64,000 nt of DNA from Teratosphaeria epicoccoides (taxonomy: Eukaryota > Ascomycota > Dothideomycetes > Mycosphaerellales > Teratosphaeriaceae), in assembly GCA_021401465.1 (NCBI GenBank), contig JADDMT010000013.1, positions 409,876 through 473,875 of the forward strand, given 5' to 3'. This document shows, in pieces, positions 1-12,498 of this stretch (positions within the stretch are counted from its first letter, which is position 1; each line of letters begins with the position of its first letter). A program made the translations under genes and the position numbers. Under the pieces are notes generated by a model, which saw only the letters and a program-made list of their open reading frames with translations, made no database searches and was not told the origin of the DNA.

Positions 1-2019
1 GTCATCTATGATGACTCCTTCTATGGAAATGATGTATCCAAGAAACTTAATCCTTTCTATTAGGAATGAGCACTTCTTTAGGTTTGCATATAGAGCAAAC
101 TTGCGGAGCTATTTAAGCACTATCTTTAGATGCCAAATATGCTCCTCCTTCAAGTCAGAGTAGACTAGTATATCGTCTAAATATACTACGTAGCAGGTAT
201 TAACAAGGCCGGACAGGGCCTAGTTAATATACGCTTAGAATGTCGCTAGTACGTTAGTTAAGCTAAATAGTATTACTGTATACTTGAAGTGTCTATACCG
301 CGTTTAGAACGTAGTCTTCTACTTGTTACCCTTTCAGATCGGTATCTAGTAGTAGGCATCCTTCAAGTTGATAGACAAGAAGATGGCAGCGCGACTAAGG
401 CGGTCAAGCGTCTCGCTAATAAGTAGTAGGGGGCAGCGGTTCTTCTAAGTTACCGCATTAAGGCCCCTATAGTTAACGTATAGGCGGAGTGTGTTGTCTT
501 TCTTCAGGACGAACATTACTAACGCTCTAGCCTCGCTGTCGCTTCGTTAGATCCACGCGTTCTTTTGCGCCTTGTAGAGGTAGTCTCGAAGTATTTCGAG
601 CTATGATTCTAACATAGGATATAGAGGTTAATGCGGAGGATTGTAACCCTCCTTAAGGTTAATTGCATGTTCCGCGTCTAGGGCCTAGGCATAGGCCGTA
701 GCCTCTACGTCGAAAATATCTGCGTATTCCTCTAACTTAGGCAGAAGGGTAACGTCTTCCTTGACGTTCTGTATGCAGACCGCATACACACATTAGACCT
801 TCTTCATGTCCTTGTAGAAGCTATGTGCGTCGCGCATCCTTACTATAGGAACTTTACCTATAGAGCCGTAGAACTAATTGTTAGTAGCTCTATTAATAAC
901 AACTCCCTACTTGTAGCGCTAAGGGCGGCCTAGTAGGAGCTCCTTATTAGGAACGTCTTTAGCGTAGAAGACTTCGTTAGTCTCGCGCTCTTCTCCTGAA
1001 GAGTCCGCGAGTTAGAGGCGTACCCTATACGCGCCTTAAGCTACTACGCCTTTGCCTTAAAAGGACTTCATAGTAGGCAGTAAGGCTCCTAGGATTAGCT
1101 TTAAACTAAGCCGTACGATTACCCGCTAGGGTATTACATTAACCTCCGCAAGGTTGTCTAACATATAGTCTACTAGCTTAAGCAAGCTATTAACTCGGAC
1201 CGTACCGGATAGGCGCTAGGCAGGCCACGAGTCTACACTATTAGTAACAGACAGCTTAGACACCTGTAGTAGCCATTCGGTTGTCTCGGGCTTGTCCTTC
1301 TTTTGCCTCCCCTCTAGGGAGGTTTTAGACACCTTGTTTACCTTCTTCCTATTACTTTGTTTAGGATAGCAAGCTGCCTAGTAGTCCTTCGCTCTACAGA
1401 TAAACTAGCTACTTAGAGGCTTCTCGCTACTATCTTTAGGCTTAGAGGGCTTGCCCCTCTAGAATGAACTACCGCGTTAGACGTGACCCTTAAGGCGCTT
1501 GTAATAGCGGCCCTTTAGTAGGTCTTTAGGGCTTAAACGCTTATTGTCCTTACTGCCTGATTTTCTATTTTGCTTTAAGGTAATCTCCATATGTGTTATA
1601 AGGGACACAAGGTCTTGCTAAGTTGTCAGAAGTTCATGAAAAGTCATGATTATGTTCTGAAGATTGTCATTAAGCTTGACGAGTAGGTATCGCACGCGTT
1701 ACGTCTTAGTATAGGGGGGCATCTGTCTCTTAAGTGTAGCAAGATAGGTAGCGAAGCTAGAGGTAGTTTGTTACTTCCCCTGCCTGGCCTTCTCATACTC
1801 GACAGACATAGTAAGGGCACGGTTACCTAAATCCTCGACCTAGTTAACATAGAACTACTAGCAAAAGTCCGCCTACATATACGTTCTGTCATAGACCCGC
1901 ATAAGGTCATACCGCTCATGCTAATTATTACAAGGTTCCTTATCCTCTTTAAGCTACATTACACTAAAGGCGACCTGTTTGCCCTCTATAGAATATCCGC
2001 GTAGGTTAAGCACAAAAAC
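1..2019 (-). mobile_element. Ty3/gypsy retrotransposon remnant (gag-PR-RT), RIP-degraded
   Basis: Reading the minus strand from 2019 leftward gives a gag capsid-like region (about 2010-1600), a zinc-knuckle remnant (about 1415-1370, Cys and His positions partly changed to Tyr), a protease remnant around 1180-1141 where the Asp-Ser/Thr-Gly triad has become DNL followed by AEVNVI, and reverse transcriptase running off the window edge. The RT active site YLDD is intact at about 167-190 within VVYLDDILVY. Stops are almost all TAG at expected Gln or Trp positions, typical of RIP. The gag N-terminus is missing: coding similarity stops abruptly at the start of the 2020-4492 repeat, so this copy is truncated on that side as well. 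Certain as Ty3/gypsy; its LTR was not identified. Confidence 0.85.
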
Positions 2020-4492
2020 TAATATAGATGTATATGCTATATAATATGAAAATATCTCGTAGTATGACAGAGTAATCTAACCCTTTACTAGGTACAAGAT
2101 AGCGCTGCTTTCTGCTTATTGCAGAGGTAGTACTAAAGGTGCTTATAACCCCTGACGCCTCTTAATTAGGGAAAGCATGTCCGAGCCTAACCCTGCAGGG
2201 GTACTATAGGGTCAGCGATATAGGGGCATCCTACGTCAAGCATGAATCCTACTTAGACGACATACAAGCTAACGTATATACAAAGGACCCCCTTACTATG
2301 TGTAGTAGGGTCACTACATGCTAAGGGTAGGCATTAGAACCTATGCGGCTCTAATAGCCCTCTTGTATTAACTGTATTACTGCCCCTCCTCCTATGAGGA
2401 TGTCCCTAGCCTTACTAAGTAATACACGCGGAACATATAGGGTATAGGATATAGCACGCTTACACTACGCAAGAGTAAATAGGTAGATAGCCTACGTAAC
2501 ATATGTTATGTATATACCTTAACATCTTCGTAGCAAATACAGGATAGAGGTTACTAACTCAGGCGGGTTTTTAATCTGTCACATTTTAGGCGGCTTTATA
2601 ACACCTTTGCTTTACATGTAGATCGAGATATCAGGAAACTACAAGTACGTACTTTAGTTAATCTTTGAAATTATAGGGCAAGTATACGCGCTAGCTTTGC
2701 TAAATAGCTTAGCTATCCCTATTTAGTCGTAACTGTGAAGAAACGTGTTGTAGAACCTTAAGGCTAGTAGGAATATGTGCGGATACTCTACGCATACTAC
2801 TTGAAACAGCAGGAGCGCGCTCCTAGCGCGAGTCTTGTCACATTTTCATGCTAGTAGGCTAGTATGAGTATAGTTAGCGCATATGCGTAATAGCCGCGTT
2901 ATCTGTTCTTGCATTATTCGGTCCCCTTGTAAGTTAACTAAAGGCAGGTACTCTGCGTATGTAGTTCGAGTTACTAGCTTAACGGTTGCGGTAGGCAACA
3001 GGGGGCCCTAGCTAGCAGGTATAAAAATCTTGTTACTTTCCTAAACTTCTTGTTCTAAAACACTAACATTGACCTCTACTTTCATTTTGCTTAGCCTGCG
3101 CCTCGCTATGTCTACGGGTCTAAACCGGAGCTTCTTCTTCTTTAATCAATTTATTAAAATCAATTAACTTACCTTAGCAATAATAGCTTATGTGCTACAG
3201 ACTAAGTTCGACGCTACTTGCTCTGCCTGCAATTGTCGCTTATGTTAACGATGCCTTGACAACCTTAGCAGCTAAGCTGCATACATCTCTCCTCTACGTG
3301 TTAGTAAGGCGTCCCCTACCCGCGAGGTATGCGTGGCTTGTACTAACTAAAGCGTAGCTAAGATCTACGTTAGCGGATTTAATGAGGGCAGTGTCTACTA
3401 TAATTATGTTAACTATAATAGCAAGTATCAAAAATGCTAAGACCTCCCTAAAGAGGTATATAGCAAGTATAACTAGCTCTGCTATAACATCGATGACTTC
3501 TAGAGCGCACGTAACGAGAGGGTTACTAAAGGCACTCTAACTATGAACAGGCTACAGGCTAAGCACCGCAAGGTACTTGCCTACCTACTTGGCGCCCTCT
3601 TGTGCTTTACCGTAACTACTAACTATTCTTATAGCAGTGTTTGCTTCGACTCTCTGCTAACAGGCAAAAACGTTTGTCTAGGTCTAATTGTAGACTTAGT
3701 CTAGAAGATCTTAAAGGTGCTAACTGTTAGGGTCGAGACCTTCGCCATAGTACGCATATAGTGTAGGTACCCTCTAAGTATAAATGCTGACTTTCTCTAC
3801 TAGGCTAACGTTAGCGTCAAGAAATATCCGACTAGCTGTTAGCGTTAGCAACTCGGGGCCCTTGCCTCTATTGACGATAACTTTAAGACGCAGATAATCC
3901 GTAAGAAGGTTATCAAGCAATTCACTATTCCTGTCGCTAAGGCTACACCCTAGCGCCGTACTAAGAGGCAGCCTGCCTCTAAGCTAGTCCTAAGGACTAA
4001 GCTATAAGTTACTTACTCAAATCCTGTCGCGTGCGTATAGCTAACATATTGTAGCGCCGCTGCCTACGCTGCCTTGACGCTACTATCTAAGAAGAAGAAG
4101 AAGGCTAGGGCCGAAATTAAGGTTAGCGACAAGGAAGCCGAACCTTCCCTGCTTGCGATCCGCACTACGTCCGCTAAGACGCCAAGGTACAAGCCTCTAG
4201 GCTAGATCTTTAAGGATGAGGAGGATGACGACGTCTAGGATACCTTCGGTCCTAACGTGATCCCTTCGCGCTATAGTGTTGCTATACTAGTTACGCCTAA
4301 GGGAGACACTAAGTCTAATGATGTAGTCGACACTTATGTCAAGAAGTATAAGATGATCTCAAGGGCCGAGCGCGACAGCTACAAGTGCGCCTAAGTCTCT
4401 TCGCCTTCTAATACTAAGGATGAGGAGGAGGTAGTTATTACGACTAGGCGCGGTAAGGCTGTCGCTAGTTCTCTGGCTACTATAGGCTCTAA
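2020..4492 (+). repeat. Left arm of 2.5-kb inverted repeat
   Basis: This stretch reappears in reverse complement at 12984-15491, with scattered transitions and small indels. The outer end begins near a TAATATAGATG motif. The arm holds an LTR-like or promoter segment (about 2020-3100) and most of an accessory ORF (3183 onward). A third, shorter direct copy of the outer end lies at 48241-48400. The arms flank the family-1 chromovirus at 5993-12983 together with 1.5 kb of other sequence on the left side. Confidence 0.8.
3020..3027 (+). promoter_or_regulatory. TATA box upstream of accessory ORF
   Basis: TATAAAAA lies about 160 bp upstream of the accessory ORF start at 3183. It is preserved in the inverted copy (14452-14459). 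The pair suggests that this ORF had its own promoter, directed inward from the terminal-repeat side and antisense to the pol genes. Confidence 0.5.
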
Positions 4493-4680
4493 AGACAAGC
4501 TCCCTTGCAACCTACTAAAGAAGAAGATGCTAGCCTCTCTTCGTGGCATTACTACTCCTGTTACTCCTAGTTGCTTCAGGGTGTTTAGTAGACCCTATGT
4601 AGATAGGTAGTCCTTAGCGGACCGTAACAAGAAAGACTCTCCTACTTCGGGTTTAGTTAGGAAGCCCTTAACTAGTAGTC
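3183..4680 (+). pseudogene. Accessory ORF of a chromovirus, antisense to pol (copy 1)
   Basis: One reading frame stays coherent for about 500 codons if TAG/TAA are read as mutated Gln or Trp codons. The N-terminal part is Cys-rich (CSAC and CRLC close to the start, VCVAC further on) and could bind metal. The C-terminal half is Lys/Arg- and Asp/Glu-rich, with a poly-Lys tract and an EEDDD tract near 4220. The start codon has been changed from ATG to ATA by RIP; the inverted copy keeps ATG (14296). It lies between a chromodomain (about 4870-5085, minus strand) and the terminal repeat, and points the opposite way to pol. I do not recognise the family. It is dead in this copy. Confidence 0.6.
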
Positions 4681-4849
4681 GCTAAGCATTAGCTACAAAG
4701 CTAATCTAAGCATGTCTCTTATTCTCCTTAGGTTTATTCTAGGTGTGCCTTTAGGTATCAATGATGTATAAGTAGGGCGTTTGTTTCTTATTATTACTTC
4801 GCGCGTTATGCGCTACATACATGTGTTAAGAACTCTGCTCTAAAACTCT

Positions 4850-5992
4850 TATCTTCCTACATATCGACCTTCTTAAGCCCTGCTTACGCCTCCTCCGCTC
4901 TTTGAATTCACGAATAGCTTCTAGAGCGTTCTTGTAGTCTTTAGCTAGAACCTATTGTTTATACTTATGTAGTTATTCCTTCTACTTTACTAGATAGTAC
5001 ATTGCGCCTTTACGCCACATACTGTCCTTAATACTCTCGACTTCCTACTCTTCGTTCTCTTCTGCTACTAGCATTAGGTCCGCAGGCTCTTTGCCCTTAC
5101 GCTATACCTATAGTTTAAGTAGAGATATGTAGAAGATATCGTGTACACAGTATGATAATAGCAATAATAGCTAGTACGCCTGCAAGCCTATTATGTCGTG
5201 TATCTAGAAGGGTCTGACGAACCTTAGCGTTATCTTCTTACTTAGAAGTTTCAGCTTAATATTCTTCGTTAATAGTAATACCTTCGTACTAACTGCGTAC
5301 TACATCGGTTTAGCATAGGCGTTATTATGTTTAATCTAGGATTCTAAGGCCTTTTTCTAGTATTCTATTAGCACCGAATATACCTCGCGTATACGCCGCG
5401 CTGATTCCGCGGCAGCTAGCACCCTCTCCTCAGAAGACTCGTCCTAAGGCGGTTCTAGGTGTATTTCCGGATTAAAGCCATAAAGAATCTAAAATGGCGA
5501 CATGCGCATAGTAGCATACACGCTGTTATTAACTGCAAATTCCGCCATAGGAATTGCGTCGGCCTAGGCATCCTGGTTCTTAGCGTAGTAGTACCGAAGG
5601 TACTACTTAAGAGTCTAGTTCATACGTTTAGTCTGACTATTAGTCTGTAGATAGAATGCTGTACTTAGGCGGTACTTAACACGCGCCTTAAACACAAATT
5701 CTTGCTAGTATTTACTAGTAAAGACAGAACCTTGATCTAAAAGAATACTTTAGGGGACACTAAAGCGCTATATAACTTTGTCGCAAAGTAGTTACGCAAG
5801 CTCGCTACTTATACACTTTTTTGTATATAGGATGAAGACATTTATCTTCGAGTATTAGTCGACTACTATAAGGACAGTATTAACTACATTGCCTCTCTAC
5901 TTTGCTAGCAGCAAATTAGTAATAAAATCTATGGTTAAGTCTTACTATAGTCTCTCTAGTAGTAAGAGCGCCTAAGCATCGCCATAGGGGTG
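4850..5992 (-). pseudogene. Integrase C-terminal half plus chromodomain, RIP-degraded
   Basis: The minus strand encodes an integrase core (recognisable pieces include DLTIDFIT and a segment around VFTSKY near 5,750) and then a chromodomain at about 5085-4870, with EVESIKD and AMYYLVK and the expected Trp codon read as TAG. The integrase begins directly at the left end of the family-1 element at 5993, so its upstream part (RNase H, RT) has been cut off by that element or by a rearrangement. It belongs with the antisense accessory ORF at 3183-4680. An integrase chromodomain defines a chromovirus, and in this group it is known to steer insertion to modified chromatin. Confidence 0.75.
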
Positions 5993-6476
5993 TGTTAGAA
6001 GGGTAGGTACTAATAGCAGGAAGGGGATTAGGTGTTAGACTCGCAGAGTAGTAAAGAATATTGACAAAGGTAATTAACCTTATACTAACTATCCCCCCTA
6101 GAGGAGAAGATTGTAATTAAGCACGAAGCTTCTAACTATCTGTCCTGAAGCCATCCCTATATACTAGAGAGACAGGGCAGCTCTGTTAGATCTGTTAACA
6201 GACCTATTAGACCTATGTCTATAGATCTGTAGACTAACCCTACAGATCCTAGGGTCTATTCTTACATAATAGATCCCTTCTCCTATGTAGGCCTATAGAT
6301 CTGTAGACTAACCCTATAGATCTAGGTGTCTATCCTCACGTAATAGACACTCTCTTCTATGCCTACGTTATGACTCATAGTACTATGACTTACAACACTA
6401 TGACTTATAGCACTCATGACAGCTATAACTTAGGTCATAGTGCTTGTAACTTATAGCACTCATGACACTTATGACA
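5993..6476 (-). repeat. 3' LTR of family 1 copy a
   Basis: 484-bp LTR, directly repeated at 12499-12983. It contains two near-palindromic units of the type AGATCTGTAGACTAACCC..AGATC and several copies of ATGACTTATAGCAC. A TGACTCA site (bZIP/AP-1/Gcn4 type) lies at 6371-6377. Confidence 0.9.
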
Positions 6477-6490
6477 CTATCCCCCTTTTA
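6477..6490 (-). other. Polypurine tract of family 1 copy a
   Basis: On the minus strand AAAAGGGGGATAG directly precedes the 3' LTR. This is the usual primer site for plus-strand DNA synthesis in LTR retrotransposons. The same tract sits beside the LTR in copy c (56632-56644). Confidence 0.7.
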
Positions 6491-6554
6491 GCCTAGCTTG
6501 TCCCTAAGCTACCTTATTAGTGCGCGGTTTCTCTTGCTCTTTCTTTGTGTAGTA

Positions 6555-7200
6555 ATGTCTTCTCTTTCTCTATTACTACCTTGTGTCATCCTAGACACTA
6601 ACGCCCCTTTAACGCAGAAACTTAAACACCGCGCGAATCGAATCTATCATTAAGGCTAGGACAGCATGAAGTCCTATACTTAGTGTCAAGAGTTAAAGCT
6701 TGTTTGTTAAGTACACATTTCCTTAGGGAAATGTTCGTAGTATTACTTTAGCAACTATCGAAGTTGCGACGCGAAGGTAACAGAGGTCAAATAGAAGAAG
6801 TTAGGTAATTAGCAGAAAAGACTAATTGCCGATCTTAATTGTGTGAAGGCGGCCCTAGCCAAGGCTTCGCAGAAGATAATAGAGGCGCATGCTAAGGAGA
6901 TGCGTCTTCGGAAATAGTTAGACGTAGTTAACTGTGAAGTTAAGGATAGTCGCGCTCTTAAGGAGCGTGAGATTAGGGAAGACGAGGCTAAAGAGCAGGC
7001 TCTTTAGCAGGCTAGGTTTCTTCTTAACCTAGATCCCTCGACTAGTCTTGCTCTTAGTCCTATGACATAGAGCGTAATAGAAGGTTTTGCTAACGCGTCG
7101 TATTAGGGTTTCCTAGATAGTGTAGTAGCTAAGCCTATTAATAGCGTCCTACAGGAGCCTAGTCGTGGCTCATAACCTTCTTCCTAGGTTTGTTTTTCGC
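6555..7200 (+). pseudogene. Antisense accessory ORF of family 1 (copy a)
   Basis: It starts with an ATG 78 bp inside the 3' LTR and reads inward, opposite to pol. The N-terminus is MSSLSLLLPCVILDTNAPL, followed by a basic stretch and then a long charged, helix-forming region (AKEMRLRK, KEREIREDEAKEQ) that looks like coiled coil. The C-terminal part contains SVIEGFANAS. Stops are TAG/TAA at probable Gln or Trp codons. One frame change near 6,825 is shared with copy c, so it predates the split of the copies or marks a small intron. The function is unknown. It ends just before the chromodomain on the other strand (convergent). Confidence 0.65.
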
Positions 7201-7239
7201 TTAAAGCTCTGTACCTTCTACTAACAGTTTCGTAGGTGT

Positions 7240-10200
7240 TTAAGGAGTTCCTAGGTGTTTTTAGTACTCCCGTATCCTTCCTATTTTACTAAGTACTCTT
7301 ACTGTCTGTCTACCTAGCGAGTGTCGACGATCTTCTTAACAGTATACTCTAGTTCTTCTACTTCGGGGTCAAGTAGTAAGGGTTATGTTTACAGTGCGGC
7401 GTCTAGCGCTACTTATTCTAGCAGAGAGACATAGAACACAGGGTGTATTCTTATCTGCTCGGGTAGCTATAACTCAAAATTAACTAGTCCTTTCTTAGCC
7501 TTAATCTGGAATGGTCCTAGTTTTACAGCGTCTAGTTTTTTACTTAGATTGTCTAATTTGATGTGACAGTAGAGGAGATACACCTTGTCCCCCTCCTAGA
7601 ATTAGTCCCTTAATTCTCTTACGATTTGCGTACTATACCATGTTCTGCTAATAGAACTACAGGTCGAGTCGTGCTTCTGTTTGTAGTTAGCATAGGTATT
7701 CTACTTACCTAAGTGCTACTAGGTTTTAATCCTTAGCTAAGACGTCTAGAACGTCTTCTATAGCTAACCTGTACGCCATCTGAAATGGCGAGAGTCCTGT
7801 TGACTCTGCTAGCGTACTATTATACGCGAGTTATGCTATCGGCAACAACTCTACCTAGTTATTCTAGTCCCTATTCATATAGGATCGAAGGTACTATTCT
7901 AATGTCTAATTTAGACGTTCTGTCTGTCTATCTATCTAAGGGTAGAAGGAAGTACTTAGTTAATGCTTGACCTAGAATTGTCTTATTAGGGCCTTCTAGA
8001 AGTTAGAGGTAAACACAGATCCTTAGTCCGTTACTAGGTCTCGTAGCATACTATGTAATGCTACTACCTACTTAATGAAGACATGCGCGATATCTTTAGT
8101 CTTAAAGTCTTTACAGTATAGGATAAACTTCCTAAACTTAGTGAATCGGTCGACTACTACTATGACTCTATCGAAGAACTCATTCGTGGCGGGTTCTCTC
8201 GACTAGGGTAGTTTGACGATAAAGTCTATAGCAAGCGATTCCTATGGCTATTAGGGTACCTTTAGCGGTTGTAGTAACCTATACGGTTTATGATAGTTAT
8301 GCTTACTCTGTTAGTAATTACACATTAACAGACATAGTCCTCGATTACTCTGCCTATCCTAGGGAAGTAATATTCCTGTCAGAGAATTTGCTTCATTTTA
8401 GACACTACTACGTGTCCTACCTAAGGTACGTCATATTAGAGGCGTAGTAGCTCTAAACGTAAGGATGTTAGCATGTATACTAACCTTTAGAAGAGAAGTA
8501 CTCTGTCTTTGTCTTCCTAGTCCTCCTATCTATTAATGTTGTTACAGATAGTAAGTGTAGTTAGGTCGTAGACTAGTGCGTTCTTCAGGTCATTCTAGAA
8601 TTCGCTAGTCTATGTAATAGCTGTAGCCGCGAGTCGGTTAACTCTAAGCGTGCTATCGCTATTCTCCTAGAGAATGGCATGTTTTTCCTGTTTTACGCCC
8701 TTCAGGTAGTTAGTCTAGCAGCTAAGTGCGTTAGCGCGTGCATTCTCGGACCCCTTATAATTGACGATCTTGTAGTTAAAGCTAGAGAGTTCCTTACTCT
8801 ATCGGACTTGTCGTTAGTTTAACTCTTTCGTCGTCGTGAAGTATCGCAAGTTCTTATAGTCTATGTAGACTATAACCTAGTACTTAGAACCTTCTAAGTA
8901 GACTTGCTACGCCTTGTAAGCGTCTACTATAGCTAGAAGTTCTTTGTCGTAGACGTTGTAACGAAGTTTAGGTCTAGACAGCTTCCTCGAGTAATAGGCA
9001 ACTAGCTGTAGTCGTCTACTTAGTCCTAGTTAACTTAAGCATGCCCTAAGCGCTACGTCAGAGGCATCTGTTTCGACTATGATAGGCTTATCTAGGTCGA
9101 ATACAAGTAAGATTAGCTAATCTATAAATCGTTGCTTGAGTTCCTCGAAGGCATTCTGTTAGGCGTCGTCCTATACGAATAGTGTATCCTTTATAGTAAG
9201 GGTCGTAAGTAGTGCCATAATCTTCGAATAGTTTGTAACAAATCTTTAGTAGAAGTTAGCAAACCTAAGGAAGGACTATACTTCCTTAACATTAGTTAGT
9301 GTAGGCTATTCTTTTACGACTTTGACCTTCTTAGTGTCTATCTTGATTCCGTTCTAGGCTACTACGTAGCCGAGGAATTAGACTTCTTGCTTATGAAACT
9401 CGCTCTTCTAAGGCTTAACCTTTAGCCTGTAATCCTAGAGTTTCTAAAGCACCTTACGTACATAAGTCCTATGTTCTTCGATCATTTGTAAGTAGACAAG
9501 GATGTCATCTAAGTATATAACCACGAAGACATTAAGGTACTCTCGTAGCACGTTATTAATAAATGCCTGCTATGTAGCTAGGGCGTTTGTTAACTAGAAT
9601 AGCATGACGATATACTTGTAGTGTCCGAACCTAGTTCTAAACGTAGTCTTCTATTCTTTGCCTTCCTTGATTTGAATTCTATTATACGCTCCTAGTATGT
9701 TGAACTTCGAGAACCATACTACTCCTTGTAGGCGATCCTGCAATTCTGAGAGTAAAGGAAGCGGATAACTGTTCTTTATTATAATGTCGTTTAATCTATA
9801 ATAATCTACACAAAGTCGCTAGTTGTCTTCCCCCTTAGGGACAAACAGGATTAGATACCCTGCTAGTAACTATAACTTGCGGATGAAGCCCTTCTAGAGG
9901 TTGTCTTCTAGGTATTTCCGGAGAATCTCTAGCTTCGCCGCTAATAATAGGCGAACTAGTTACTTTGTTAGCGTCCTGCCTAGGAGTAAGGGTATCCTAT
10001 AGTCCTACTCCTAGTGTTCTAGCAGAGCCTCTTAGTCGGGTTCTTCCTCGAAAAGAGTAGCAAATTCCTTATATTTATTAGGAACTATGAACTCTACTTT
10101 AACTTTAGCTTGCGTTGCTTTAACCTATAGGACATGCACTTCCTGTTCTAGATCCTTGATAGTAGCGACTATCTCGTTTGAAGTCATAGCATATATTTCG

Positions 10201-12439
10201 ATCTTGCCTAGTACGTCGTGTACTATAGGTAGAGGTATTAATCTTGAGAGTTCCGGGAACTAGATCCTCTTGTTCTTCTAGTTAAGGTAGGGGTTAGCGT
10301 TTCTTGGCTACAGTAACCCTAGCACTACATCCGAGCCAGGCGACTCCGTGATGTTAAACTAGATCATCTCTTAGTAGCGTCCTATCCGCAGAGGCATTAT
10401 CTCGGTCTCCTTGTTAACTATTCCTTAGTTGTATGTGACTAGCTTTCTATTAATCGCTTGTAGCAAGAAAGCATTTGTCTTCGCCTGTAGCCTTATCCTA
10501 GCTATCCTGGCAAACTTAGGCGTCATGAAGATTCTAGTGCATCCTGAATCTATTAAGGCCTAGGCTAGCGTCTTATTAATGTGTACCTATACTCTAAGGT
10601 TGTCCGCGTATCTAGTGCTAACTATGGCATAGCGTTATAGCCCTATCTAGTCTGTCTATAGGTCTAATTCTAGCGGACCTCGTCGTTTCCCGAATAACTG
10701 TCTTCATGGACTAGTTTAGGGATCGTGCGGTCTCGGCTCATTCTTCTTTAAGCGTTACTGCTAACTAGCCTAAGAGGTCGTACTTGCTCTTAGCCTCGTT
10801 ATTCCTGCGCATTTCTTGCGTACTCTATCTTTAAGTAGCTAACCTAGAGTTGTAGCGCTCGTAGAACCTAGTTACCTTTGTAGGTAAGGTAGCCTCCTTA
10901 GGGCGTAAATTCTACCCTAAACGGTACAACTTCTTAGATGATCTTCTGATGCGGGTAAGGATAAGCTACTACTAGTAGTCTCCTTAGGTGTCGTCGCATG
11001 CGGCCGGCTAGTTCGTCATACTCGAGCTAGTCGACGTGTTATACTCTATTAATCTATAGGCAAGCCTAAGCCTACTAGTTCTGTATGATTCGGATAATGT
11101 CGAGTCTAATGTCATGTAGCGGCATAGCCTATCGCTCTATGCTCTCGTCTTCCTCGGAATCAGGAATGACGGCTTCGACAAGCTCGTAGTTGTTACCTAA
11201 ACCTTCTTCCTCTTCTAGCTCCTATTGCCTTAGGATTGTTGTACTAGAAGGTGTACCCCTTAGCGCGCAGATTAATTATGCCTTGTTACAGCTAGGGTAC
11301 TATTTAGAACTATCTTTATCACTTATGTGAATTTGACAATTGTCGTTATAGTACATAGTCTACGTAAGTAAGGCATAGTCTAGTTCTCGAGTAGCGGCAG
11401 CCTTTTGCTTAGGTGCCGATGTTATCGCGCGAGCCTGTTCTGTCCGTTGTAGGTCCTGTTACTGTTTCTTAGCGAAACACTCGCGGGCAAAGTGTCCTTT
11501 CTTTCTATAGTTGTAGCACTTAAGGTTACTCTTGTTAAATGGCTTCTTTAGACTATTCTAGGTAGGAGAGCCCTTCCGTGGCTTTCCTTAGGGTCTACTC
11601 TTTAGGCGCCCCTTAGTCGCATCTAACTCTATTAGTTAGAGACTATAGTAATCGCTTCGCCATTTCGGTACTAATCGTTAGGCCTTATAGTTAGCCTGCG
11701 CTAGCCTGCGATTTACATGTTATCGTTCCTGCTGTTATTCCTAGATGCAATTATTGATTCTAATCGCGAGATCGCTTATTTCCTTGAATGTCGTTAGCCG
11801 ATCCCCCCGGGCAATTTCGTCTTTAACTGTTTCCTTTAGTCCCTAATAGAACTAAGCGGCTAAGGCATTATCATTCTAGTCGACTTAGGCAGAGAGAGTC
11901 TAAAAGTCCGCATAGTACTTAATAGCGGAACCCTTCTGCTAGATTCCTAGGAGAGCTCTCTCGGCCTCCTGTTGTTTATTGCTAAGCCTAAAGGCTTCTC
12001 GTAACGTCTTAAACAAGGACTTGTCTAAGTTAAGAATCTCCTGAGTCGTTGTCTTCCTAGCTTTAACGCTGCTAACGTGATCCAGATAATCTGTTAGATG
12101 AGGCTAGATGAACTCGAACGCTAGTCCTTTTAGGTAAGAGACGATATACATTATTCGCTTATGATGTGTCGTAAACCGTTCTGTATCCACGTTAAATGCT
12201 AACTAGCATTATAGGATAAACATCTCTACTTAAGATTGTTGTCCTATAAACTCTATAGGGCTTCCTATCTTGAAGCCGTTGTTACCGTGTCCGTTTCTAG
12301 TAGTCGAACCTGCGACAGATGCTAGAGCCATCTCGCTAAGCTACTAAGTAATTTAAGGTACAGCGGCAACTTGTTCTCATAGTGTCAGTTAACTATCGTC
12401 ACTAGAGGTCAAGCTAACAGCTAAGGAACTACTTGACAT
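7240..12439 (-). pseudogene. gag-pol of family 1 copy a, RIP-degraded
   Basis: gag starts at the ATG at 12439. A zinc knuckle lies near 11520-11470 (CYNYRKKGHFARECF, second Cys changed to Tyr by TGT to TAT). RT carries YLDDILVY at about 9520-9495. RNase H carries ETDASD at about 9085-9060. The integrase follows to about 7700, with the chromodomain at about 7420-7260. This is the standard Ty3/gypsy chromovirus order. Dozens of TAG/TAA stops occur at expected Gln and Trp positions, so there is no functional protein. Confidence 0.85.
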
Positions 12440-12498
12440 AGGCGTATGTTAAGCGCTAAACGAGTCCCCTAATACTTCCTTAGGAGTAGTGCTCAAAG

